64,000 nt of DNA from Stappia sp. (GCF_040110915.1 NZ_CP157793.1:4423001-4487000); one strand, 5' to 3'. Counted from the first letter of the stretch, positions 42,596 to 51,504 are shown. The notes: generated from the letters alone by a model not told the origin. Numbers and translations are program-made.

Positions 42596-44104
42596 CTACG
42601 TCAGCCGGCGCAGGCGGCGGACACCGGATTTCAGCGCCGGCAGCATCAGCAGCAGCACCAGCGCGGCGGAGCAGGCCAGGAAGGCGGCGCTGATCGGCCG
42701 GTCGATGAAGGTCATCATGTCGCCGCGCGAGAACAGCAGCGCCCGGCGGAAGTGCTGTTCGATCATCGGCCCCAGGATGAAGCCCATCAGCATCGGCGCG
42801 GTGGGATACTGGAACATGTTCATCATGTAGCCGATGATGCCGAAGACGATCACCGTCATCACGTCGAACGGGTTGTTGTTCACGCTGTAGACGCCGACGC
42901 AGATGAAGAAGATCACCGCCGGAAACAGCAGGCGCTGCGGGATCGTGAGAATGCGCACCCAGACGCTGATCAACGGGATGTTGAGCACCAGCAGCATCAG
43001 GTTTCCGATCCAGAAGCTGACCACCAGGCCCCAGAAGAGGTCCGCGTGCACGGAGAAGAACTCCGGGCGCGGGGTGATGCCGTGGATCATCATCGCCCCG
43101 AGCAGCACCGCCATCGAGGCATCGCCGGGAATGCCGAGCGCCAGCGTGGGGATGAACGCAGCCTGCGTCGAGGCGTTGTTCGCCGCTTCCGGAGCGGAGA
43201 TGCCCTCGATCGCGCCCTTGCCGAAGCGCGAGGGATCGCGCGCGACCCGCTTTTCCATCGCATAGGCGAGGAAGGCGGCGAGCGTCGGTCCGGCGCCGGG
43301 CAGGATGCCGATGAAGGAGCCGATGCCGGCCCCGCGTATCGCCGGGCGCCAGCATTGCCCGAGGTCCGCGCGGGTGGGCATCAGGTCGCGCAGACGCACC
43401 TTCTGCAGGTTGTCGGTGGGGCGGTCCGGCTGACCGGCGTTCTTCAGGATCTCCGCGACGCCGAACAGCCCCATCGCCATGGCGACCAGGTTGAGCCCGT
43501 CCTGCAATTCCAGAATGCCGAAGGTGTAGCGCAGCGTGCCGGAGGTGGTGTCCATGCCGATCATCGCCAGCAGCAGACCGGCGACGACGGACACCACGCC
43601 CTTCATCGGTGAGCCGACCGCCATCGTCGCCGCCGCGATCAGGCCGAGCAGCATGATCGAGAAATATTCGGCGGAGGAGAACTCCAGCGCCATGGAGCCG
43701 AGCGCCGGGGCGAAGCCCATCAGCAGCACGATCGCCACGCAGCCGCCGAAGAAGGAGGTGATGGTGGTGATGAACAAGGCCACGCCCGCGCGCCCCTGCT
43801 TGGCCATCGGATAGCCGTCGAGCGCGGTCACCGCGGTGGTCGAGGTGCCCGGCAGGTTCAGCAGGATCGAGGCGGTCGAGCCGCCGTATTGCGCGCCGTA
43901 GAAGATGCCCGCCAGCATGATGAGCGCGCTCATCGGCTGCAGGTGATAGGTGATCGGCAGCGTCATCGCGACCGCCGCCAGCGGCCCGATGCCGGGCAGC
44001 ACGCCGATGAACATGCCGATGGAGACGCCGATCAGGCAGAACAGCAGGCCTTCATAGGTCACCGCCATGTCGAAGCCGACGGAAAGTCCGCTCATGAGAT
44101 CCAT
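42596..44104 (-). CDS. TTT large permease (TctA type), second system
   Basis: A 502-residue permease with the two TctA half-repeats: SIGMFIGVLPGIGPLAAVA near residue 30 and GSFIGILPGAGPTLAAFLAY near 265. APEAANNASTQAAFIPTL is the central family motif. ATG 44104 follows GGAGG; another ATG nine bases on is less likely. It lies 4 bases after tctB and is the last gene of the SDR-tctB-tctA operon. Confidence 0.92.
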   Translation of the reverse strand: MDLMSGLSVGFDMAVTYEGLLFCLIGVSIGMFIGVLPGIGPLAAVAMTLPITYHLQPMSALIMLAGIFYGAQYGGSTASILLNLPGTSTTAVTALDGYPMAKQGRAGVALFITTITSFFGGCVAIVLLMGFAPALGSMALEFSSAEYFSIMLLGLIAAATMAVGSPMKGVVSVVAGLLLAMIGMDTTSGTLRYTFGILELQDGLNLVAMAMGLFGVAEILKNAGQPDRPTDNLQKVRLRDLMPTRADLGQCWRPAIRGAGIGSFIGILPGAGPTLAAFLAYAMEKRVARDPSRFGKGAIEGISAPEAANNASTQAAFIPTLALGIPGDASMAVLLGAMMIHGITPRPEFFSVHADLFWGLVVSFWIGNLMLLVLNIPLISVWVRILTIPQRLLFPAVIFFICVGVYSVNNNPFDVMTVIVFGIIGYMMNMFQYPTAPMLMGFILGPMIEQHFRRALLFSRGDMMTFIDRPISAAFLACSAALVLLLMLPALKSGVRRLRRLT

Positions 44105-44108
44105 GGGC

Positions 44109-44552
44109 TCAGCCTCCGAACGCGGACATGGGGATACCCAGTCCCCAGATGAAGATCGTGTAACCGGCGGCGCACAGGCCGCCGGCGAGAAGCAGAGAAC
44201 TGCGCCAGGTGGTGCCGATCTCCACATAGGCGCAGGCCAGCACCAGAAGCACGGTGGCGGGCACGAAGCCGACCCGGTCGACCAGCACCGCCCAGACGAG
44301 AATCCCGCCCATGATCAGGGCGAAGGGTCTGAGCGCGAAGTGGACGTTGCTTTCCGGCGCCCGGCGGGCCTGCAGGGCGACGACCCCCGCGGTGGCGATC
44401 AGCAGCAGGCTCAGGCCGACGGGTGCGAAGCCCGGGCCCATCCGCGTGATCGATCCGAGCGGATAGTCGAGCGCGATGACGAGCGCGCCGACGCCGGTGG
44501 CCACGAAGGCCAGGGCGGCGATCAGTTCCGCCCGGTTCCAAACAGGTTTCAT
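44109..44552 (-). CDS. TTT small permease (TctB type), second system
   Basis: A 147-residue four-helix TctB protein, ATG 44552 after GGGAGGAGAC. The ITRMGPGFAPVGL segment (TRMGPG) after the first helix is typical of TctB. It overlaps the SDR stop by 4 bases and pairs with the tctA gene just downstream. The matching binding protein is probably the one at 47548 across the divergent promoter. Confidence 0.88.
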   Translation of the reverse strand: MKPVWNRAELIAALAFVATGVGALVIALDYPLGSITRMGPGFAPVGLSLLLIATAGVVALQARRAPESNVHFALRPFALIMGGILVWAVLVDRVGFVPATVLLVLACAYVEIGTTWRSSLLLAGGLCAAGYTIFIWGLGIPMSAFGG

Positions 44553-45340
44553 GTCTCCTCCCGGATCGGGGCGGCCGATCCATTTGTCCGTCCGGCTGAC
44601 GCCAGGCCGGCGCCTGCACATTGATAGAGCGTTTGACCGGTGATGGCACCGGCCTCGATGCTTGCCAGAAAGGCGACGGTCGCCGCCACTTCCTCGGCGG
44701 CGACGAAGCGGCCGAGCGGCGGCGGTGGCGGCATGGGGGCCGCACGGTGCGGGTCGCGCAGCATCGGCGTGTCCGTCGCGCCCGGCGCGACCACATTGAC
44801 CGTGATGCCACGGTCGATCAGATCGGCGGCGAGCGAACGGGCCAGCCCGTCGAGCGCGGCCTTGGAGGCGGCATAGAGCTGACGCCCGGCGCGGCCCCGC
44901 GCCGCCCGGCTCGACAGCAGCACGATCCGGCCGCGCCCTGTCGGCATGGTCGGGGTCAGCGCGGCGGCAAGATGCGCCGCCGCGCCCACGTGAAGAAGCC
45001 AGAGATCGCGCCCGGCGGTGGCCCATGTCCGCGTGTCCGCATCGGCCCGCATGATGCCGGCGGCATGGACGAAGACGCTCCAGGGGGCGCCCGCGACCTG
45101 CGCGCACACGCGCGCGAGATCGTCCGGCGCCGTCAAATCGGCCCGCAGGGTTTCATGCTGGCGATCGCCCGCCGCCTCCGCGCCCGCTCCAGAGGCGCCG
45201 GCGGTCTCCCCGGCGACCCTGTCGACGCCGACGACCTCGTAGCCGTCGGCCATCAGCCGCCGCGCCACCGCGCGACCTATGCCGGATGCGCTCCCGGTAA
45301 CCAGGGCCCGCGCGGCGCTTGTTGTTTCGGTACGGATCAC
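44549..45340 (-). CDS. Short-chain dehydrogenase/reductase (SDR)
   Basis: A 263-residue SDR starting at GTG 45340 after GGGAG. The cofactor loop is GSASGIG at 16-22, VHAAGIM the NAG-like motif, SSR the catalytic Ser and YAASK the active-site Tyr-Lys. Gly at the loop plus Asp ending strand 2 (VVGVD) favours NAD. It probably oxidises an alcohol intermediate of the pathway. It is the first gene of the operon with the second TTT permease. Confidence 0.88.
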   Translation of the reverse strand: MIRTETTSAARALVTGSASGIGRAVARRLMADGYEVVGVDRVAGETAGASGAGAEAAGDRQHETLRADLTAPDDLARVCAQVAGAPWSVFVHAAGIMRADADTRTWATAGRDLWLLHVGAAAHLAAALTPTMPTGRGRIVLLSSRAARGRAGRQLYAASKAALDGLARSLAADLIDRGITVNVVAPGATDTPMLRDPHRAAPMPPPPPLGRFVAAEEVAATVAFLASIEAGAITGQTLYQCAGAGLASAGRTNGSAAPIREET

Positions 45341-45610
45341 ACGCTCCCAATCTTCAGTCTGTCCGGCATGCCGGCCCCAACCGGTCCCGACCCGGTCCCC
45401 GACCGGACGCCGGAGGCATCCGCCGTCGCCCCCGACCGCCAGGCTTTTGGCCTTGGCGGGTGGCCCGTCGCTTGCCGGCAATGCCGGCCGATCCCCCATG
45501 GTCACCCGCTGCGACCGGGGGCGGCGCGGATGTCCGTCGCGGCCCGGCCCCAAAAGCTGCCCGCCGGTCGGCAGGCGCCGCGACCCGGGAGGGCGAGCGG
45601 CGCGTCATGG

Positions 45611-45675
45611 GCACACCTGGCGACATACCCGGCGACACGCCCGGCCAGACACTTGGCCAGACACCCGGCCAGTGG
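45611..45675. repeat. Degenerate 12-base tandem repeat
   Basis: About five tandem units following the pattern GACACNCCCGGC with variants such as GACATACCCGGC and CAGACACTTGGC. The period is a multiple of three and would read as TPGD/TPGQ repeats in one frame, but there is no gene context to call it coding. Confidence 0.5.
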
Positions 45676-45712
45676 GCCGCGATTTTCGTCGCCATACTGT
45701 CATTTGCGCGCA

Positions 45713-45727
45713 AACTGTCAACACTAT
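45713..45727. promoter_or_regulatory. GntR-type operator-like site (site D)
   Basis: AACTGTCAACACTAT, an imperfect copy of the shared palindrome, about 370 bases upstream of the SDR start. Confidence 0.55.
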
Positions 45728-45903
45728 AAGTGCAAGACGAGCGCGTTCGACGAACCCTGACGCCTTTCGGGAGATTCGGGAAGCCTCTCGGCCTCCTTGC
45801 AAACGATGTATAAAAAAGACAACAAGTCTCTGCCCTCTTTCGCGAAATCCTGTGACGCGCGGATCCGCGCGCAAAACGGTTGACACTCCCGGCCGTGATC
45901 GTG

Positions 45904-45921
45904 AATAGTGTTGACACTTTT
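45904..45921. promoter_or_regulatory. GntR-type operator-like site (site E)
   Basis: AATAGTGTTGACACTTTT, a strong copy of the shared palindrome with TTGACA inside it. It is about 150 bases upstream of the FAD dehydrogenase start and likely overlaps its promoter. Confidence 0.72.
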
Positions 45922-46070
45922 CGGGGAGGCGATGCCGGCTGGCAGCTGCGTCCCGCCAGGCGTCGGCCGGTCAGCGGTGCGCGACGGCGGAGACCCGGGT
46001 TGCAGAGAGACGAGGCCCGGCGAAGCGTTGCCGGATGAGTCCTTGCCGGGAGTGTCAAGGGGGAGCCGAC

Positions 46071-47546
46071 ATGGCGCACGACACGATGTCGGGTATCGAG
46101 ATGGATATGCACATCGAGGTTCTGGTGATCGGCGCCGGCGGCTGCGGGCTGACGGCCGCCATTGCCGCGCATGAGGCCGGCGCCGAGGTTGCCGTCATCG
46201 AGAAGCTCGAGCGTGCCGCCGGAAACACCGTTCTGTCGAGCGGATCGATCCCCGGCGCGGGAACGCGGTTCCAGAAGGCGGCCGGGATCGACGACACGGC
46301 GGAGCGCTTCAAGGCCGATCTGCACCGGGTCGCGGGGGACCATGACGCGCCGCATCTGACCGCCGCGCTGGCCGGGCTGTCCGGGCCGCTTGTGGAATGG
46401 CTGGTCGATGTCGCCGGCGTCGAACTGACCCTCGTCGAGACCTATCGTCATGTCGGCCACAGCGTGGCGCGTCTGCATGCGCCGCCGTCGCGGTCCGGTG
46501 CGGATCTTCTGGCGGGTCTGGAGCGGGCGGCGGAAGCGCGCGACATTCCGCTGGCTTTCGCGCAGCCGGCCGTGCGGCTCCTGGAGCGCGACGGGCGCGT
46601 GATCGGCGCCGAAACCCGCGATTCGCAGGGGCGCACGCTGCGCATCGGCGCCAAGGCGGTCGTGCTGGCGACCAACGGCTTCGGCGGCGCGCCGGGTCTG
46701 TTGCACCTCAACTGCCCGTCGACCCGCGCGGCGCAATATGCCGGCGCGCCCGGCAGCGAGGGCGAGGCCCTGCGCTGGGGTCGCGACCTGGGCGCGGCGA
46801 CCGGCAATCTCGGCGCCTTTCAGGGCCATGCGGCCATCGCCGCCCGCAACGGCGCGCTGGTGACCTGGACCGTGATCGAGCGCGGCGGCCTGATCGTCGA
46901 TGCGAATGGTAACCGCTTCGCCGACGAAACGCTCGGCTACTCGGCCTTCACCGATCATGAAATGACCGCCGAGGGGCCCTGCGTGATGATCTACGACGCC
47001 CGCATCGCGGAAAGCGTGCGGGCCGGCCAGCCGACCTTCGGGGATGTGCTGGCGCCCGGCGTGACGATCGTCGAGGAGACGGTTGCCGCCCTGGCGCGGC
47101 GCGCGGGCCTGCCGGCGGACCGTCTGGAACGGACTTTGTCCTGCTGCGCCCGCGCCGCCGAAGGTGGCAGCGACCGTTTCGGTCGCACAAGCTGGGAGAT
47201 GGGGCCGCTGCGCGCGCCGCTTTACGCAACCCAGATCATGCCGGCGGTGTTTCACACCCAGGGCGGACTGATGGTGGATGCGCGCGCCCGCGTGCTGCGC
47301 CCGGACGGCGAGGCGATCCCCGGTCTCTTCGCCGGCGGCGGCGCGGCCGTCGGGATCAGCGGACGGTCCGGCTCCGGCGGCTATGTGTCCGGCAACGGGC
47401 TGCTGTCCGCGCTGGGTCTTGGATACGTGGCCGGTCGCGCTGCCGGACAGGCCGCGAGGGGGCGCACCGCGCCCGAGGCTACGTCGCGCGCGGATGCCGT
47501 GCCGCGCGCGGCGCGTGAAGTTTCTTGTGTCGCAAACGGAGGATGA
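46071..47546 (+). CDS. FAD-dependent dehydrogenase (fumarate reductase/tricarballylate dehydrogenase-like)
   Basis: A 491-residue FAD_binding_2 flavoprotein, ATG 46071 after GGGGGAG. The dinucleotide motif GAGGCG is at 21-26, the HTQGGLMVDA strand and the C-terminal GLFAGGGAAVGISG and GGYVSGNGLLSALGLG segments close the FAD site. The family oxidises or reduces C-C bonds next to carboxylates: fumarate, tricarballylate, ketosteroids. Beside TTT genes and aconitase, a tricarballylate-like dehydrogenase is most plausible. A binding protein gene starts 1 base after its stop. Confidence 0.87.
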   Translation: MAHDTMSGIEMDMHIEVLVIGAGGCGLTAAIAAHEAGAEVAVIEKLERAAGNTVLSSGSIPGAGTRFQKAAGIDDTAERFKADLHRVAGDHDAPHLTAALAGLSGPLVEWLVDVAGVELTLVETYRHVGHSVARLHAPPSRSGADLLAGLERAAEARDIPLAFAQPAVRLLERDGRVIGAETRDSQGRTLRIGAKAVVLATNGFGGAPGLLHLNCPSTRAAQYAGAPGSEGEALRWGRDLGAATGNLGAFQGHAAIAARNGALVTWTVIERGGLIVDANGNRFADETLGYSAFTDHEMTAEGPCVMIYDARIAESVRAGQPTFGDVLAPGVTIVEETVAALARRAGLPADRLERTLSCCARAAEGGSDRFGRTSWEMGPLRAPLYATQIMPAVFHTQGGLMVDARARVLRPDGEAIPGLFAGGGAAVGISGRSGSGGYVSGNGLLSALGLGYVAGRAAGQAARGRTAPEATSRADAVPRAAREVSCVANGG

Positions 47547-47547
47547 C

Positions 47548-48507
47548 ATGAAACGAACACTGACGACGCTTCTGGCGGGGGCCGGCCTGGCCCTTGCCGC
47601 GATGACCGCGCAGGCGGCGGCGGAGTTTCCGTCGCGCGCCGTGACCATCATCGTGCCCTATTCGCCGGGCTCGACCGACACGCTCGCCCGGACGCTGTCC
47701 GAGGGTCTGTCGGAGGAACTCGGCACTCCGGTGGTTGTGGAAACGCGCCCCGGCGCCGGCGGCACCGTCGGCGGCGCCTATGTCGCCAACGCCGATCCGG
47801 ACGGGCACACGCTGCTGTTCGCGGTGAGCTCGGTGCAGACGGTCGCCCCGCATCAGCGTGACCTGCCCTACGGCTTCGAGGATCTCAAGCCGGTCGCGCG
47901 GGTCGCCGTGGGACCGAACGTCCTCGCCGCGCGCGCCGACGCGCCCTTCAAGACGATGGAGGAGATGCTCGAATACGCCAAGGCGAATCCGGGCAAGGTC
48001 AGCTACGGCAGCGCCGGCACCGGCGGGGCGACGCATATCGCCGCCGAGGCCATCGCCAAGGCCGCCGACATCGAGATGTTCCACATTCCCTTCGGCGGCG
48101 TGACCCCGGCCATCGCCGCGACGGTCGCCGGCGATGTCGACGTCGTGCTCGGCTTCGCCTCGGCGATCCTGCCGCAGGCCGAGGCCGGCAAGCTCGTGGC
48201 GCTGGCGCAGCTCAGCGAGGAGCGTGCGCAGCTCGCCCCGGACCTGCCGACGCTGAAGGAAGCCGGCGTCGATCTGGCGCTGCCGCCCAACGTCGGCATC
48301 TGGGCGCCGGCCGGCACGCCGGACGATGTCGTCGAGACGATCTCCGCGGCGGTCGCCAAGGCTGTCCAGCGCGAGAATTTCGTCAAGTTCGGCAAGACCA
48401 CGCTGACGGAAATCGACTATGCGGACGCGCTGACCTTCACCGAGGTGCTGCTCGCCGAAAACAGCTACTTCGAGTGGCTGCTGCCGCAGATCGACTTCTC
48501 GCAGTAA
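47548..48507 (+). CDS. TTT substrate-binding protein (TctC/Bug type), second system
   Basis: A 319-residue periplasmic protein of normal TctC length. A signal peptide ends near TAQAAAE, followed by VTIIVPYSPGSTDTLARTL and TRPGAGGTVGGAYVANADPDGHTLL. ATG 47548 follows GGAGGA. It most likely serves the TctAB permease encoded divergently at 42596-44552. An efficient terminator follows. Confidence 0.92.
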   Translation: MKRTLTTLLAGAGLALAAMTAQAAAEFPSRAVTIIVPYSPGSTDTLARTLSEGLSEELGTPVVVETRPGAGGTVGGAYVANADPDGHTLLFAVSSVQTVAPHQRDLPYGFEDLKPVARVAVGPNVLAARADAPFKTMEEMLEYAKANPGKVSYGSAGTGGATHIAAEAIAKAADIEMFHIPFGGVTPAIAATVAGDVDVVLGFASAILPQAEAGKLVALAQLSEERAQLAPDLPTLKEAGVDLALPPNVGIWAPAGTPDDVVETISAAVAKAVQRENFVKFGKTTLTEIDYADALTFTEVLLAENSYFEWLLPQIDFSQ

Positions 48508-48546
48508 AGCGCTGCGTGTCGCGGTAAACCGCGACGGAGAATGCAG

Positions 48547-48579
48547 AAACCGCCGGTCCGACAGGGCCGGCGGTTTTTT
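48547..48579 (+). terminator. Terminator after tctC
   Basis: Stem AAACCGCCGGTCC with GGGCCGGCGGTTT around ACA, then T6. It abuts the stop of the convergent LacI-family gene. Confidence 0.88.
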
Positions 48580-49598
48580 CATGCGGACGGCGGCTCGTGG
48601 ATCGCCCGGGTGCTGGCGCGCAGGATGAGGCGCCCGGCGATCCGGACCCGCTCGGGCCGTGGGGCCGGTGCGGCGATGTTGGCGAGCAGGATGCGCAGCG
48701 CGGCCGCCACCATCTCGTCCGGCGGCTGGCTGACGGTGGTCAGCGCATAGGCGGCCCAGCCGGCCATCGGCGCGTCGTCGTAGCCCGCCACGGCCACATC
48801 CCCGGGAACCGAGAGGCCGAGGTCGGCGCGCAGGACGTCCAGCGCGGCAATCGCCATGTGGTCGTTCGCGCAGAACAGGGCATCGGGGATCGGCGGTTCG
48901 GCGAACAGCCGCCGCGTGGCGGCGCGCGCTGTTTCCAGATCGTAGTTACCGACGTCCTCGCGATAGAGATCCAGGCCCTGGCGCTTCAGCTCGGCAACGA
49001 AACCGCGCCGCCGGTCGCGGCTGGTGGAGCTTCCCGGCCAGCCCGCCAGAAACGCGATGCGCCGATGACCGCAGGCGACGAGATGGCGGGCGATCGTCTC
49101 GCCGCCGGCCACATTGTCGGAGCTGACCGCCGACAAGGACGGGTCGTCGAGTGTCCTGTTGAACAGCAGGACGGGAATGCCGGCGGCCGAGCAGCGGGCG
49201 GCGAAGGTCGAGGACAGGCCGGCGGAGACCATGATCAGACCGTCGACCTGGTACTCCAGCAGTTCGCGCAGCACCGCCTCGTCGGTTTCGGCCGTCGGTG
49301 GGGTGAAGAACATCAGCGCGTGAAAACCGCGCTCCTGCAGGCCGCGCGAAAGTCTCTCGATCACGGTCGGATAGAAGAGATTGTCGAGATAGCCGACGAC
49401 GATGCCGATGAGCCCGGAGCGCCGGGTGATCAGCGAGCGGGCGATCTTGTTGGGCCGGTAGCCGAGCGCCTCGGCGGCCGCGAGGATCCGGCTGCGGGTC
49501 TCCGGGGCGACGCTGGCGCCGGGCGTGAAGGCCCGGCTGACCGCCGATTGGCTGACCCCGGCGCGGCGTGCCACGTCCTGTGAGGTCACCCGCGCCAT
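48579..49598 (-). CDS. LacI-family transcriptional regulator
   Basis: A 339-residue LacI/GalR regulator. The helix-turn-helix is at residues 4-25 (TSQDVARRAGVSQSAVSRAF) with the hinge helix near NKIARSL. The periplasmic-binding-like domain follows, with the late GYDDAPMAGW and TTVSQPPDEM motifs. LacI proteins usually sense sugars, but Bug/TTT neighbours also occur. Its target is not visible; the neighbouring promoters carry GntR-type palindromes, so it may control a separate locus. Confidence 0.92.
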   Translation of the reverse strand: MARVTSQDVARRAGVSQSAVSRAFTPGASVAPETRSRILAAAEALGYRPNKIARSLITRRSGLIGIVVGYLDNLFYPTVIERLSRGLQERGFHALMFFTPPTAETDEAVLRELLEYQVDGLIMVSAGLSSTFAARCSAAGIPVLLFNRTLDDPSLSAVSSDNVAGGETIARHLVACGHRRIAFLAGWPGSSTSRDRRRGFVAELKRQGLDLYREDVGNYDLETARAATRRLFAEPPIPDALFCANDHMAIAALDVLRADLGLSVPGDVAVAGYDDAPMAGWAAYALTTVSQPPDEMVAAALRILLANIAAPAPRPERVRIAGRLILRASTRAIHEPPSA

Positions 49599-49957
49599 CG
49601 TTCAGCCGCGCATCCGAGCGGAGGCGGAGCGGGGAAGCTGGCGCGTGCGGCAGAGGCGACGGGCGGGCGCGGGAACGGGAAAGCGCGATGTCATGGCGGT
49701 CCTCGGCGGCAGGGCCCGGTGGATCCGTCTTAAAGGGGGATGCCTCCCATGATCGCGCCCTTGCCCGACGTCAAGATTACCCGGCGCTTTCCCCTACGCC
49801 AAGCGGGACGTCGCGCGCGGGCGGGACGCGGCGTCCGGCTGCCGGTTCTTGCGACTTGCGAGGGCCTGTTTGCGGGGCCCTGCGCATTGACCCGCCGGGG
49901 GTCTGGTCCCTAAGATCGCGCACAATGCCTGATTGTCGAAACGGATCGGATTCGCTC
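49599..49957. other. Intergenic region between LacI and IalB genes
   Basis: About 360 bases holding the promoters of the leftward LacI gene and the rightward IalB gene. I see no repeat, hairpin or credible small gene in it. A second in-frame ATG for the IalB gene lies at 49925. Confidence 0.5.
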
Positions 49958-50512
49958 ATGATTTTCGCTCGCCGACCATTCCTTCGCACCCGAGCGCGTC
50001 GCGCCGGCCCCCTGGCGCTTGCGCTCGCCGCCGGTCTCGCATTGGCGGGCGCGAGCGCGGTAGAGGCCCAGCAAGCGGGGGGCGCGCAGGGCGGGAGCGA
50101 CGGCGCGCGCAACTGGGTGATGCAATGCGGCGAGGCGCAGGGCGACGCGCCCCGGCGGTGCCGCGTGGTGCAGAACATCGTTCTTCAGGAGACCAACCAG
50201 CGCCTGCTGACGGTCGTCGTCGAGCCGCGCGAGGGCGCGGAAAACCATGCGCTCGTGCTGGCCCTGCCGCATGGCGTCTTCCTGCCGGCGGGCGCCTCGA
50301 TCGCGGTGGACGACGGCGAGCCTTCCGCCCTCGTCATCCAGACGAGCGATGCCAACGGGGCCTATGCCGGAACGGCGATCAGCGACGATCTTCTCGCGTC
50401 CCTGAAGAAGGGGAGCCGCATGACGGTCGCCTTCAAGACGGCGCAGCGCAAGGATCTCGCCGTGCCCGTGTCGCTGATCGGCTTCACCGCCGCCTACGAC
50501 CAGCTGAACTGA
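49958..50512 (+). CDS. Invasion-associated locus B (IalB) family protein
   Basis: A 184-residue exported protein (ATG 49958; an upstream ATG at 49925 is possible). Signal peptide to about residue 36 (VEAQQ). Mature protein: the NWVMQCGEAQGDAPRRCRVVQNI segment with two Cys likely to form a disulfide, and LTVVVEPREG, then RMTVAFKTA near the end. IalB proteins are widespread in alphaproteobacteria and affect envelope stability; host invasion is shown only for Bartonella. It is a single gene. Confidence 0.88.
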   Translation: MIFARRPFLRTRARRAGPLALALAAGLALAGASAVEAQQAGGAQGGSDGARNWVMQCGEAQGDAPRRCRVVQNIVLQETNQRLLTVVVEPREGAENHALVLALPHGVFLPAGASIAVDDGEPSALVIQTSDANGAYAGTAISDDLLASLKKGSRMTVAFKTAQRKDLAVPVSLIGFTAAYDQLN

Positions 50513-50548
50513 CCTGCACCGCACGCGTGCACCCCGCGCCGCACGCCG

Positions 50549-50570
50549 GCTTTCCCGAAAGCGGGAAAGC
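50549..50570. other. Stem-loop downstream of IalB gene
   Basis: GCTTTCCCG and CGGGAAAGC form a perfect 9-base stem around AAAG, 37 bases after the stop. No T-run follows, so it may act as an mRNA 3' stabiliser rather than an intrinsic terminator. Confidence 0.5.
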
Positions 50571-50703
50571 GGGCACCCCGGCCCGGCTGCGGACGGTCCG
50601 GGGGCCGGGGATCGGGGTTTGGGGCGGGACTGAGGAATACCGCGCTGCTCAGGGCCACCGAAAGCCACCGAACCGCACCGAAACTCGGGGGGCGGGCAGA
50701 CCG

Positions 50704-51504
50704 TCAGGCCTGGGCCTCGAGCCGCCGCACGAGGTCGCTCCAGCAGCGCATCGACAGAAGATGGCAGTAGATCGCGGGCAGCGTGCCGGCCTTGCGCAGA
50801 TCGAGGAACGCCGCGTCTGACAGGGCAGCGAACCGCTCCTCGCTGACGACCAGGAAGTCGTTGACGGTCAGCACCTCGCCGGAAGACAGGGTGAAGCGCC
50901 CCTCGTTGGGAATCAGCAGGTCGTGTTCGGCGAGTTTTTCGAGGGCGGCGGCGCTGGCCTGCGCCTCGCGGTGAAACGCGCTGCAGAACTCCAGCGCCTT
51001 CCGGGTGGCCTCGCTTGCCGCGCCCTCGGCGAAGAGTGCATGGCCGGCCGCCTCGCCGACCTTGTCGCTGGCGACATCCACACACAGGGCGAAATCCTTG
51101 CCCTGTGCATCGCGCGCCAGAATGAACGGGTAGCGGCGCAGGTAAGAGGGCACGTAGAGGTCCTCGACCCAGCCGCCCGCCGCGTTGACGAACAGATTGG
51201 CGTCGCGCCGCAGGCCGAGCACGGCAACCGCCGCCGGCGGGGTGGAGCCGGCGGCGAACACGATCGGATAGTGGCGGGCGGCGGCCGCGAACTCGATGGC
51301 ATTCAGCGGCACGGCATGGGCGTTGCGGGCGAAGCCGTAATGCGGCGTGAGATCGACTTTCAAGGCGCCATGCGTGTCCGCGCGCAGGGGCTCGGGCGTG
51401 CGATAGAACAGCGGCAGGGCACCCGGCGCCGCGCTTGCGCCGTCTTCGGCAGGCGCCGCGCCGGCGCCATTGGTCTGACGGGCATCGCCCGGTGTGTCGC
51501 TCAT
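50704..51504 (-). CDS. SapC-family protein
   Basis: A 266-residue soluble protein with a low-complexity N-terminal 28 residues. The SapC signature runs from PLNAIEFAAAARHYPIVFAAG through YVPSYLRRYPFI, with FALCVDVASDK later. SapC is linked to S-layer biology by name but its biochemical role is not known; it is also common near surface-protein genes. Here it is divergent from the unknown gene at 51715 in an envelope region. Confidence 0.85.
   Translation of the reverse strand: MSDTPGDARQTNGAGAAPAEDGASAAPGALPLFYRTPEPLRADTHGALKVDLTPHYGFARNAHAVPLNAIEFAAAARHYPIVFAAGSTPPAAVAVLGLRRDANLFVNAAGGWVEDLYVPSYLRRYPFILARDAQGKDFALCVDVASDKVGEAAGHALFAEGAASEATRKALEFCSAFHREAQASAAALEKLAEHDLLIPNEGRFTLSSGEVLTVNDFLVVSEERFAALSDAAFLDLRKAGTLPAIYCHLLSMRCWSDLVRRLEAQA

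Larger units (their letters stand above)
45341..46070. other. Divergent promoter region of SDR/TTT and FAD genes
   Basis: About 730 bases without a gene. It holds two operator-like palindromes (45713 and 45904), a short tandem repeat (45611-45675) and a TTGACA-containing stretch near 45879. The long leader on the SDR side (about 370 bases) is unusual. Confidence 0.55.

Noticed and set aside
45354..47651. 765-residue open frame opposite the FAD gene
   Set aside because: It spans the promoter region and operators and lacks any family motif; the FAD gene is unambiguous on the other strand.
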